This document shows positions 8,141-16,358 of a stretch of DNA of 64,000 nt, piece by piece. Numbering within the stretch: the stretch's first letter is position 1; the number at the start of each line of letters is the position of its first letter. Source of the stretch: Pusillibacter faecalis (GTDB taxonomy: Bacteria; Bacillota; Clostridia; Oscillospirales; Oscillospiraceae); NCBI RefSeq assembly GCF_018408705.1, contig NZ_AP023421.1, positions 248,001-312,000 on the forward strand, in the 5' to 3' direction. The notes under the pieces are model-generated. The model made no database searches and had not been told where the DNA came from. It saw only the letters and a list, made by a program, of their open reading frames with translations. The position numbers and the translations under genes are program-made.

Positions 8141-8524
8141 TTACTCCTCGATTTCGTAGGGCCAGCTATTGATACCGCCGAATTCATAGACATTGGTATA
8201 GCCAAGATCTGCAAGGGCCTGTGAGGCTGTTTTACTGCGGTTTCCGCTGCGACAGTACACCAGAACCACCGTGTCCAGATCGTCGATCACAGCGGCTGCG
8301 GTGTCCTCGGTGATGGTACCCACAGGCAGCAGAACAGCGCCGGGAATATGTCCGGCGTCAAACTCATCCTGTTCCCGGACATCCAGGATCACAACCTCCT
8401 GCGTGTCCATCATCTCCTTGGCTTCTTCCTGCGTAATCTGCTGATAGCTGCTCTCCACAGTCGTTCCTCCGCATCCGGTCAATACCAACAGCATGGCTAA
8501 AATCAGAAATACAATACGCTTCAT
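8141..8524 (-). CDS. Rhodanese-like lipoprotein
   Basis: A 127-residue protein. The N-terminus has a lipoprotein signal with the lipobox LTGC, so it should be lipid-anchored outside the membrane. The rest is a single rhodanese domain (VVILDVREQDEFDAGHIPGA) with the active loop CRSGNRS, whose Cys would carry the persulfide. It lies 3 nt from bcp, suggesting a joint thiol/sulfur redox function. Confidence 0.9.
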   Translation of the reverse strand: MKRIVFLILAMLLVLTGCGGTTVESSYQQITQEEAKEMMDTQEVVILDVREQDEFDAGHIPGAVLLPVGTITEDTAAAVIDDLDTVVLVYCRSGNRSKTASQALADLGYTNVYEFGGINSWPYEIEE

Positions 8525-8527
8525 AAC

Positions 8528-8992
8528 TCAGCCTTCGCCATTCAGATAAGCCAGAGTTTCAGCGGCGTTGGTATCCGGCTTGACCTTGGGCATCACCTTT
8601 TCGATCATACCCTGCTCATCAATGAGGTAGGTAGAGCGTACCACACCCATGCTCACCTTGCCGTAGAGCTTCTTCTCCTGCCAGACACCGTAGGCTTGAA
8701 TGGCCTGCAGCTCCGGGTCAGACAGCAGCACAAAGGGCAGCTCGTACTTCTCGGCAAATTTCAGATGGGAGGCCACGGAGTCTTTGCTGATGCCGATGAC
8801 TACTACATTCTTGTCCTCAAAATTGCTGTGGTTCTGTGCAAAGGCGCAGGCCTGACGGGTGCAGCCGGGGGTATTATCCTTGGGATAGAAATACAGCACC
8901 ACTTTCTTTCCCAGGAAATCAGACAGGCTGACGCTGTTGCCGCGCTTGTCCAAAAGTGTAAAATCAGGGGCTTTCATGCCAACTTCCAACAT
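8528..8992 (-). CDS. bcp: Thioredoxin-dependent peroxiredoxin (BCP type)
   Basis: A peroxiredoxin of about 154 residues reducing H2O2 and organic peroxides. The peroxidatic Cys lies in FYPKDNTPGCTRQACAF, and a second Cys five residues away matches the resolving Cys of atypical 2-Cys BCP proteins. The ATG at 8992 (MLEVGMKAPDFTLLD) follows GGAGGAAAC and matches the family N-terminus; the upstream start at 9040 would overlap the RibD-like gene. Confidence 0.92.
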   Translation of the reverse strand: MLEVGMKAPDFTLLDKRGNSVSLSDFLGKKVVLYFYPKDNTPGCTRQACAFAQNHSNFEDKNVVVIGISKDSVASHLKFAEKYELPFVLLSDPELQAIQAYGVWQEKKLYGKVSMGVVRSTYLIDEQGMIEKVMPKVKPDTNAAETLAYLNGEG

Positions 8993-9018
8993 TTTAGTTT
9001 CCTCCAGTATCATTGGTT

Positions 9019-9714
9019 TTATTTTTTGTAATTCAGCCATAGGATGCCGTCATGGTTTTTGACTTCTGCCAGACGGTATTCTTCGACTACGCTGCTCATA
9101 AACAGCGGCTTGTCGGTTGAACCACCGACAACGGGGTCGACCACAAGGCTCAGCTCGTCCACAACACCGGCCCGCTGAAATGCGCCGTCCAGAATGCTGC
9201 CGCCCTCCAACAGAAGGGTCTGAATTCCAAAGTAGGATTTCAGCTTGAACAACGCTTCCTCTACATCCATCTCGGTATCTCCGGCGAAGATGTAGGGAAT
9301 TCCCATGGACTGCAGATAGGTCAGATAACGCGGGTCCACATCGTGGGTGAAAACCTCGATGATCTGGGCCTTGTCATAGCCGGGATCCTCATCCACATCG
9401 ATAATGCGGTTGGACTTCCAGCCCAGTCTGCCGTGCGGGTCAAAGGCCACCGCATAAAATCCGGTCAATTCGTCCACCAGATAGTCTATAGGGCTGTAAA
9501 CAGGCTCAAATCCGCTCAGATCCGGATACCAACCGCCGGTAAAGCTCCCTTCCATGGTAACACGGCCGCAGGCGTAAGCATCCGCTTTGTAGTCACGGTT
9601 GATTTGGTAATAGAGTTCGCTTGCGCCTCCGTGATTGGGACGGCTCAAAAATTCGCCGGTGACCTTTCCGTCAATGGATGTGGTCATGTGGCAGATGACG
9701 TAGGGGCGGTTCAT
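9019..9714 (-). CDS. Dihydrofolate reductase/RibD C-terminal-family reductase
   Basis: A 231-residue protein of the RibD C-terminal (pyrimidine reductase) fold: MNRPYVICHMTTSIDGKVTG at the start, ADAYACGRVTMEG in the middle and a nucleotide-binding IQTLLLEGGSILDGAF near the C-terminus. It probably uses NADPH, but stand-alone members have no fixed substrate. The ATG at 9714 follows AGGAGGAACACC. Confidence 0.87.
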   Translation of the reverse strand: MNRPYVICHMTTSIDGKVTGEFLSRPNHGGASELYYQINRDYKADAYACGRVTMEGSFTGGWYPDLSGFEPVYSPIDYLVDELTGFYAVAFDPHGRLGWKSNRIIDVDEDPGYDKAQIIEVFTHDVDPRYLTYLQSMGIPYIFAGDTEMDVEEALFKLKSYFGIQTLLLEGGSILDGAFQRAGVVDELSLVVDPVVGGSTDKPLFMSSVVEEYRLAEVKNHDGILWLNYKK

Positions 9715-9731
9715 CGGTGTTCCTCCTGTTT

Positions 9732-10106
9732 TCATTTCTTCGTCAATTCATAACTCATGTCCAACAGAAACTTCAGTTTTTCGTCGCCGACACTACCATC
9801 TAATGCCACCGTGATCCAGTGGGCCTTATTCATGTGCCAAGCGGGGTAGATCCCAGGCTCCATACGGAATGAACCAATCAGCCGCGTATCACATTTCAGA
9901 TTCACAACGCTGATCGTACCATCGTCTGCGATCTCAAGATTCTTTTTGGGGATATCCATGGTCAAAGCGAACCACTTTTTGTTCCCGGTGTGCTGGAATA
10001 CCTGATGGCTTGGATATCTGTCCCAGGGATGCTCTCCGGTAACGCTAAAAGCTTCTGCAATATATGTCTCAAAATCCAGTCTGCTCGTGATTGAGTAATC
10101 GCCCAC
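9732..10106 (-). CDS. MmcQ/YjbR-family protein
   Basis: A 124-residue CyaY-like fold protein with the family pattern HPWDRYPSHQVFQH, KKWFALTMDIPKKNL, VVNLKCDTRLIGSF and HMNKAHWITVALDGS. The family is annotated as possible DNA-binding, but no mechanism is established. It lies 17 nt upstream of the RibD-like gene in the same operon. Confidence 0.88.
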   Translation of the reverse strand: MGDYSITSRLDFETYIAEAFSVTGEHPWDRYPSHQVFQHTGNKKWFALTMDIPKKNLEIADDGTISVVNLKCDTRLIGSFRMEPGIYPAWHMNKAHWITVALDGSVGDEKLKFLLDMSYELTKK

Positions 10107-10124
10107 TGCGTAAAGCTCCTTTAT

Positions 10125-10490
10125 TCACACAAGTTTCGTGATGATCCAGTAAAGAATCAATGCCCAAATCAGCACAATAGGAACCGCATAGTACCATTTT
10201 TTCGGCTTGCCGTTCTGCCACATTCCCTCAGCTTGTTTCTGATAAGCGGCAAAGATCTCCCGTGGAATCAGTTTGCAGGTCAAAAACACCAGCGCAGGCA
10301 GGATGATCAAGTCATCCAGATACCCAAGCACCGGCACAAAATCCGGGATCAGGTCAATGGGTGACAGCGCATACGCCACAGTCAAAAAGGCAAGGATTTT
10401 CGTCAATAAAGGTGTTTCTCTCGCTTTCAGCGCCAGAAAGACAGCCGGAATATCTCGCTTCAAGGAAGCTGCCCGTTCTTTGATGTTCAT
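10125..10490 (-). CDS. YkvA-family (DUF1232) membrane protein
   Basis: A 121-residue protein with the DUF1232 core (VAYALSPIDLIPDFVPVLGY followed by LDDLIILPALVFLTCKLIP) in the centre and a C-terminal transmembrane helix (AVPIVLIWALILYWII). Function unknown. It is spaced 14-18 nt from both neighbours. Confidence 0.88.
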   Translation of the reverse strand: MNIKERAASLKRDIPAVFLALKARETPLLTKILAFLTVAYALSPIDLIPDFVPVLGYLDDLIILPALVFLTCKLIPREIFAAYQKQAEGMWQNGKPKKWYYAVPIVLIWALILYWIITKLV

Positions 10491-10504
10491 GCAGAAACTC
10501 CTTT

Positions 10505-11539
10505 TCAGGGTTTGATCGCAATCTTGATGACACCGTCCTGACGGTTTTCAAAGAGATTATAAGCCGCCTCAATGTCTTTCAGCGCATAGGTGTGGGTGAT
10601 CAGCGGCGTGGTGTCGATCTTACCTGACGCGATCAGCTCCAGCATCTCGGCGCAGTTGCAGCCATCTACGCCTCCGGTCTTGAAAGTCAGATTCTTGCCG
10701 TACATTTCAGGCAGCGGCAGAGTCTGAGAGCCGTCATACAGGGCCACTACTGTAACAATAGCATTGGGGCGGGCGCACTCCCAAGCCATACGGAAGGTTT
10801 CCTCGCTGCCGGCAACTTCCAGTACCACATCCGCGCCACCGTGGTCGCTGTATGCCTGCACCAAATCAGCAACCTGCTCCGGACCAACCGTCAAAACCTC
10901 GGGATAGCGGTCACAGACGAACTTCAGTCGCTCTGCGTCCCGATCACATACAATAATGCGTCTAGGATTCTTTAGACGCAAACATTATAAAGCACAGATA
11001 CCTGTCAGCCCCATACCGATAATCAGCACCGTGTCCTGCGGTTTGATCTCGGAGATCTGCGCCGCCCAATAGCCGGTAGCCAACACATTGCCCACTAACA
11101 GAGCCTGTTCATCAGTAACGGAATCCGGGATCTGATTCAATCCCTGATCGGCATAGGGTACGCGGACATACTCCGCCTGTCCCCCGTCGATCCGGCATCC
11201 TAGAGCCCAGCCGCCGTTGGGATCGGTGCAGTTGTTCACCCAGCCATTCTGGCAGAAGAAGCATTCGCCGCAGAAAGTTTCCACGTTTACCGTCACCCGG
11301 TCACCGGGTTTAACAGTGGTGACCGCCGCACCGACTTCTTCCACAATGCCAACCATTTCATGACCGACGGTGATACCGGGCACTGCTCTGGGCACAGAGC
11401 CATGCTTGATGTGGAGGTCGCTGGTGCAGATACTGCCCAGTGTAACTCGCACGATGGCATCCCGGTCATGGAGTAGGACAGGCTTTGGCTTGTCCTGTAA
11501 TTCAAATTTTCCATGTTCTATGTAAGTGTAAGCGAGCAT
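10505..11539 (-). pseudogene. Zinc-dependent alcohol dehydrogenase, interrupted by an in-frame stop
   Basis: A medium-chain Zn-dependent alcohol/threonine-dehydrogenase-like gene. The first part has the catalytic Zn Cys (LGSICTSDLHIKHG), GHEMVGIVEEVG, and Cys residues of the structural Zn site (FCGECFFCQNG); the second has the rest of the NAD(P) domain. TAA at 10985-10987 interrupts the frame inside the nucleotide-binding fold (GMGLTGICAL, stop, CLRLKNPRRIIVCD), with homology continuing unshifted on both sides. A single point change would account for it. Total length without the stop would be 344 residues, normal for the family. It starts 9 nt after hsdM. Confidence 0.88.
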
Positions 11540-11548
11540 AGGTACTCC

Positions 11549-13036
11549 TTAATTCTTCAATTGCTGCATTAGTTCCTCGAAACTTCCTAAAGCATTCTGC
11601 AGATTTTCGATGATATCCTCCGCCAATACATCAGGATCGGGCAGACTGTCAAGATCAGCCAAGGACTTGTCCTTAACCCAAAAGATATCCAGGCTCTTTT
11701 TCTCACGCTTCAAGATATCTTCGGCGCTAAACTTTCTCCAACGGCCATCCGGATTATCCTCCGACCACGTTTCCTTGCGCTCGTGTCTGTTTTCTGGATG
11801 ATAGCACGTAACAAAATCCTCGAGGTCGGCTTCGGTCATGGGGTGCTGCTTCAGAGTGAAATGGACATTCGTTCTGAAGTCATAAATCCAAATGTCTTTC
11901 GTTTGTGTTTCCGGACTGGCAGGCTTTTTATCAAAGAAGATTACATTTGCCTTGACGCCCGGTTTATAGAAGATACCGGTAGGTAGACGGAGAATGGTGT
12001 GCAAATCGGTAGTCTTCAACAGCTTCTCACGGATGATTTCGCCAGGGCCGCCTTCAAACAGTACGTTGTCCGGAACCACAACGGCAGCTCTTCCGGTCGC
12101 GGCCAGAATGGTGTTAATATGCTGAATGAAGTTAAGCTGTTTGTTGGAACTGGTTGTCCAGAAATCCTGACGATTATAGACCAGATCCTCTTCCTCTTCT
12201 TCGCCCTCTTCGTTGGTCATGGTGATAGAAGATTTCTTACCGAAGGGAGGATTGGTCAGGACATAGTCCACACGATAGCCAGGATCGGTCAACAGCGCAT
12301 CACCCCTCGTAATGGGGACTTTACCATAAATATCGCCAATGTTATGGAGATACAGATTCATCAGCGCCATTTTGAATGTAGTACCTACCAGTTCGTTGCC
12401 GTAGAAAGTCTCGTTTTTCAGAAACTCCTTTTGCGGTCTGTCCAGTGTATAGTTAACCGGGTCAGTGATGAAATTCTGTGCTGCAAGGAAGAAACCACCG
12501 GAACCACAGCAGGGGTCAGCGATAGTCTTTCCAGGCTCAAGTCGCATACACTTGACCATGGTTTTGATGAGCGGACGCGGCGTAAAATATTGACCGGCGC
12601 CGCTTTTTACGTCTTCTGCGTTTTTCTGCAGCAGGCCTTCGTAAATCTCGCCTTTGACGTCAGAGGACATGGAGACCCATTTCTCTTTGTCGATCATCTG
12701 AACAATGCGATACAGAATAGCAGCATTGCTGATCTTGTTAATAGCTCCCTTGAAAATCATGCCCAGCAGACCGCTCTGTTCACCCAGCTTTTCAAGGGTC
12801 TTCTTATATTGCTCTTCCAGTTCAGCCCCTTTCAGGCTGTTCATGTCCTGCCATGTGTAACCGACCGGAATGCCGGTTTCTTTCTTGTAAGGCGGCTTGG
12901 AATACTCATCTGACATTTTCAGAAAGATGAGGTATGTAAGCTGTTCCAAATAATCTCCGTAAGAAACGCCGTCATCTCTGAGAGGATTGCACATACCCCA
13001 GACCTTGGAGATTATGGTTGATGCTTGTTCAGGCAT
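11549..13036 (-). CDS. hsdM: Type I restriction-modification system, methyltransferase subunit HsdM
   Basis: An N6-adenine methyltransferase of about 495 residues. An N-terminal helical domain (class I SAM N-terminal type) precedes the SAM motif ADPCCGSGGFF and the catalytic NPPFG near residue 262. With HsdS it methylates the recognition site to protect self DNA, and with HsdR it forms the restriction complex. The ATG at 13036 follows AGGTGA by 8 nt; an upstream GTG at 13048 is possible. The start overlaps the end of the preceding membrane-protein gene by 8 nt, so the two are translationally coupled. It is the last R-M gene in the operon. Confidence 0.95.
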   Translation of the reverse strand: MPEQASTIISKVWGMCNPLRDDGVSYGDYLEQLTYLIFLKMSDEYSKPPYKKETGIPVGYTWQDMNSLKGAELEEQYKKTLEKLGEQSGLLGMIFKGAINKISNAAILYRIVQMIDKEKWVSMSSDVKGEIYEGLLQKNAEDVKSGAGQYFTPRPLIKTMVKCMRLEPGKTIADPCCGSGGFFLAAQNFITDPVNYTLDRPQKEFLKNETFYGNELVGTTFKMALMNLYLHNIGDIYGKVPITRGDALLTDPGYRVDYVLTNPPFGKKSSITMTNEEGEEEEEDLVYNRQDFWTTSSNKQLNFIQHINTILAATGRAAVVVPDNVLFEGGPGEIIREKLLKTTDLHTILRLPTGIFYKPGVKANVIFFDKKPASPETQTKDIWIYDFRTNVHFTLKQHPMTEADLEDFVTCYHPENRHERKETWSEDNPDGRWRKFSAEDILKREKKSLDIFWVKDKSLADLDSLPDPDVLAEDIIENLQNALGSFEELMQQLKN

Positions 13037-13730
13037 TGGTAGAGTCACCTGCGCTTTCGTCTATCATTTTTGAACTTGATTTCATTATTTTATCAAGCTC
13101 AGTATTCAGTAAATATTTTTTCTCAACATAGCACTTTGCAAATTTCCAGAGCCACCCATGCCGAGAAAACAATTTGTAATGAGGGCGATTAAGCCGTTTT
13201 ACCAGATGACGATCAAATTTATTTTCCCACTTTTGAACATCAACGATTATAATTAAGCCTAATACATCCAAATTTTCTTGAAGTCCATACTTTTTAGCAT
13301 ATAATGCCAAGTTCATTAGGTATCTCTCAAAAATGTAAAGGTATGCAGCAGACATTAAATCCAAATACGGCTCATGTTTTTCTCTTGCACTACTGACTCT
13401 TTCACACATTTGGGAGAAAGTTTCTTTATTGGCCATAAAAGCAGGGTAGTATACTGAATCTGCAAGTGCATTCGCATTATCGGCCGGGGAATTATCAATG
13501 CTATATTCATAGATTTCAAAGGTTTTTGTAGACAATGAAATCTCCCGAACAGCAGTTAGCGCGTCTGCTATGCTTTCTCCGATTTTGTCCTGATATTTTG
13601 TATGACGCTCTTTTTTTAATTTACGCACATCAAAAAAATGTGTAAGAATAGCAGTTGCACCTACCAGTAACACTTCTCTTGCAAATAGTAAATCCCACAC
13701 AACTCTCAAGTTTCTAACAATTGCTTCCAT
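13029..13730 (-). CDS. R-M-embedded single-pass membrane protein (unknown family)
   Basis: A 233-residue protein I do not recognise. A hydrophobic helix at about residues 14-33 is followed by a basic stretch (VRKLKKERHTKYQDK) and a mostly helical soluble domain, so it probably has a cytoplasmic C-terminal part anchored to the membrane. No enzymatic motif is seen. It lies between hsdS and hsdM, starts 10 nt after the previous membrane-protein gene, and its stop overlaps the hsdM start. This coupling suggests fixed stoichiometry with the R-M subunits. The region is A/T-richer than the flanking chromosomal genes by eye, consistent with transfer. Confidence 0.75.
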   Translation of the reverse strand: MEAIVRNLRVVWDLLFAREVLLVGATAILTHFFDVRKLKKERHTKYQDKIGESIADALTAVREISLSTKTFEIYEYSIDNSPADNANALADSVYYPAFMANKETFSQMCERVSSAREKHEPYLDLMSAAYLYIFERYLMNLALYAKKYGLQENLDVLGLIIIVDVQKWENKFDRHLVKRLNRPHYKLFSRHGWLWKFAKCYVEKKYLLNTELDKIMKSSSKMIDESAGDSTNA

Positions 13731-13740
13731 TTGTTTAGCT

Positions 13741-14316
13741 TTATCCCTTCGGAGTTTTTCTATCTATTGATTGTAACGATTTTGCCATTTTCTTTAGTTC
13801 GACGTTGGCATCTACCATGGGAGAGTCGTAAATAAGGGACCAAAAATATTGCTTCAAATCAATCGTGGTCGTTTCCTTATGCCGACCTTGATTATCAGAA
13901 TAGCTAATATCAATTGCGAGTGGAACCTGACTAAGCTGCTCTAATTCAAGATGGCTACCTAAACAAGCATACCACTTACGTCCAATGCCAAGGGTAAACG
14001 ATGCCCGACATAATTCTTTTATAAGCTTTTTGTCAGTATCATCCCGTATATTGTTTATAAATTCAGGAACAATACGAATTTCTACATTATACGCTACTTG
14101 CTTTCCGTGGTTTTCAATACACAATGCAGCGATTCCGTTTCGGATGATTTCAAATGTAGCCGTAACAAGAGCTCGGTTTTCTTCGTCGAATTGTCGCTTA
14201 GTTTCCGCCAACTGTGCCTTCGTTGCATTGGCCGAACGAATATTCGCCCAACAAATTGCACAAGTGGCCATGACATATACTACAGTAATCCATACCATTG
14301 CCCAGTCAGGTGACAT
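13741..14316 (-). CDS. R-M-embedded membrane-anchored coiled-coil protein (unknown family)
   Basis: About 191 residues, no recognised family. A transmembrane helix (AMVWITVVYVMATCAICWA) is followed by a coiled-coil-like stretch (KAQLAETKRQFDEENRA) and a beta-rich C-terminal part containing VEIRIVPEFI and IDISYSDNQGRHKETTTI, possibly an Ig-like fold. The ATG at 14316 follows GAGGGGAGA and lies directly after the hsdS stop, so translation is coupled to hsdS. The further upstream start at 14334 would overlap hsdS. Confidence 0.75.
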   Translation of the reverse strand: MSPDWAMVWITVVYVMATCAICWANIRSANATKAQLAETKRQFDEENRALVTATFEIIRNGIAALCIENHGKQVAYNVEIRIVPEFINNIRDDTDKKLIKELCRASFTLGIGRKWYACLGSHLELEQLSQVPLAIDISYSDNQGRHKETTTIDLKQYFWSLIYDSPMVDANVELKKMAKSLQSIDRKTPKG

Positions 14317-14317
14317 A

Positions 14318-15433
14318 TTATAATCTCCCCTCAAAGGGCTGTTTTAGGATGCTTTGCCGCATGGCTTCTGCCTGCTGTAATGCGGTATCGACGGTTTTTT
14401 CGATAGAATCGCACATTGAAAGTCGAGACTCTATATCCAAGACAATTTTATCTTGATTGATACGATTTACAGTAGGCACCGGTACTTTAACGAGCGATTG
14501 TCCGGTCAAGTGCTTAATTCCCATCCCCGTAAAGTACTCGTTCAATTTTCCGGTTTGTGAAGCAAACCATAGGTAATACATATAAAACATGGGATTAGAC
14601 CCATCTGTAAAGCGCACACGATGTAAAGCTTTCTGATAAAACATTGGCTCTTCAGCGGTCCAAACGGCACAGCGCCCAGGTTCACCACCTTCGCAAATCA
14701 CTAAGTCTCCTTTGATTACAGAATACTTATCCACTTCTGTATCTTCGATTCGCATTTCAAGTAGGTCGGATAAATCAAATGAAAACCAACGAACATTTAT
14801 ATTCCGCAAATACTTTCGAGGTATACCAATGTTCTTTTCTTTATCTAACATCTTACCGAGGCGGGAATCTGTTATTTTTCCGAGGGAAACATATTGGCTT
14901 ATCTGCGAAAAAGCCTCTTTTAGCACTGCCTGTCGGTACACGGCCAACTGCTGTTTTGTTTTCTGCAGGGTTTTCACGCCGTTGTCCAGTTCAGAGAACA
15001 GTTCTTCAATGCGGGAAACGATCTGTTCTTGAACCGGAATCGGGGGAATTGCAACCTTGATTTTGGAATACTGCTGAATCCAGTAACGCTTGTGTGTGCT
15101 ATGGTCAAACTGGATGACCTGCATTCTGTAATAGATAAATTTCGGCAACACCAATTCGGTATTAGGTGTCAAAATCTTCATAGCAGAAGATTTCACCTTG
15201 AACTCAAAGTTTACATAGCGGCTGGCCGTTGTGAAATCATCGAAGATAATTACAGGTAGTGCAGTATAGATACCCTGCCTTTCGTTGGTGTACCCCAGAA
15301 TGAAGGTCTTGCCCGCAGTTAGTACCGGGGTTGTATATTTATCGTTGTAATCAGTGGATTCTACAATGTATGGTGTCGGCTGCACATATGAAAGGAGCTC
15401 GCCGAGCTCATACTCTTTCCATTGCTGTTCCAT
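14318..15433 (-). CDS. hsdS: Type I restriction-modification system, specificity subunit HsdS
   Basis: A 371-residue DNA-recognition subunit. It has two target-recognition domains (residues 1-140 and about 185-325), each followed by a helical conserved region: IPPIPVQEQIVSRIEELFSE then LDNGVKTLQKTKQQLAVYRQ after the first, and VPVPTVNRINQDKIVLDIES with a final helix ending ILKQPFEGRL after the second. The two domains set the two halves of the bipartite target, which cannot be read from sequence alone. Only one complete hsdS is present and no inverted partial copies were noticed, so hsdS shuffling is not apparent. Confidence 0.94.
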   Translation of the reverse strand: MEQQWKEYELGELLSYVQPTPYIVESTDYNDKYTTPVLTAGKTFILGYTNERQGIYTALPVIIFDDFTTASRYVNFEFKVKSSAMKILTPNTELVLPKFIYYRMQVIQFDHSTHKRYWIQQYSKIKVAIPPIPVQEQIVSRIEELFSELDNGVKTLQKTKQQLAVYRQAVLKEAFSQISQYVSLGKITDSRLGKMLDKEKNIGIPRKYLRNINVRWFSFDLSDLLEMRIEDTEVDKYSVIKGDLVICEGGEPGRCAVWTAEEPMFYQKALHRVRFTDGSNPMFYMYYLWFASQTGKLNEYFTGMGIKHLTGQSLVKVPVPTVNRINQDKIVLDIESRLSMCDSIEKTVDTALQQAEAMRQSILKQPFEGRL

Positions 15434-15474
15434 AGAATTTCTCCGTTCTGAAACAGTAAGCGCTTTCTGAGTGC

Positions 15475-16263
15475 TTATTGTTTATTTTCCTCAAATTCTT
15501 TTCTAACTGATTTCATCTGGAGAGATAGTCCGAAATGGTTTGCAACATGGATAACCAAAAGATTGTCAATATTGCTTCTCAAAGAACTGCTTTCGTCAGC
15601 CAACAATTGAAATACATACTTTTTGTCAAATGTTCCTTTGCTATGAACCGTAGTTAACACCAATTCATAGATATCAGCCTTCCAGAAAAAGAAATCATTA
15701 AGTGCCAATTTTGCTGTGTTGTACTCAGGCAACGATTTTACAGCAGTATCTGCAGCCAAAACAGTGATGTTCGCTTGAGATAATATGGCTGTAGATGCCT
15801 TTACGACTGGGAACAGAATCCCGTCAGAGACTTCTGTCATGTTAGATGCGGTATTCGAAAACTCCACAAATGCAGGTGCCAAGGTATCGGCTTCCACTTT
15901 GAAAGGATGAGCCGTCTCAAACGTAGTTTCGTAGTTCCCAGCTACGGATCGAAAGACCGGTGACGGAAACACAGACCACAGCAACGAAAGCGTTGCGTTA
16001 TCTGATTTACGAATAACTTTAGCGGAGATTTCCTTTACCGTTGTTGATTTGTTTTTTGCCTCATAAACACCGCCAAGCGTAATATAGGAGCCACTTCTGT
16101 TATGCAACAGAGTGATCATTCCTGAAGGAAGAAAGTCAATTTCCAAACGTTTAAGGAATTTGTCATACAGCCATTTTAGGGCTGGGATTACCAAGGCAAG
16201 GATAGACAGAATGATCGCAATTAGCTCATATGTAGTCATAGGCTGTTCGAAGTTTATCGGCAT
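15475..16263 (-). CDS. R-M-embedded membrane-anchored beta-domain protein (unknown family)
   Basis: About 262 residues, no recognised family. An N-terminal helix (LIAIILSILALVIPALKWL) precedes a basic segment and a beta-rich domain (HNRSGSYITLGGVYEAKN, FPSPVFRSVAG, AHPFKVEADTLAPAFVEF), then a helical C-terminus ending KEFEENKQ. I infer a membrane-tethered sensor or scaffold with its main domain in the cytoplasm. The ATG at 16263 follows AGGAGAG. It lies between the HEPN-like gene and hsdS, with 41 nt to hsdS. Confidence 0.75.
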   Translation of the reverse strand: MPINFEQPMTTYELIAIILSILALVIPALKWLYDKFLKRLEIDFLPSGMITLLHNRSGSYITLGGVYEAKNKSTTVKEISAKVIRKSDNATLSLLWSVFPSPVFRSVAGNYETTFETAHPFKVEADTLAPAFVEFSNTASNMTEVSDGILFPVVKASTAILSQANITVLAADTAVKSLPEYNTAKLALNDFFFWKADIYELVLTTVHSKGTFDKKYVFQLLADESSSLRSNIDNLLVIHVANHFGLSLQMKSVRKEFEENKQ

Positions 16264-16358
16264 ATTTCTCTCTCCTTTTTCCAACAAATCACCGGCAAAA
16301 TTGTTGTATCCGACAATAAAGCGTTATCATAGCTTGTTTCGCAAAAGCAAGACCATTG

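Noticed and set aside
14318..15433. hsdS phase-variation by inverted partial copies
   Set aside because: Only one hsdS is present and no inverted partner segments or recombinase were found in the window.
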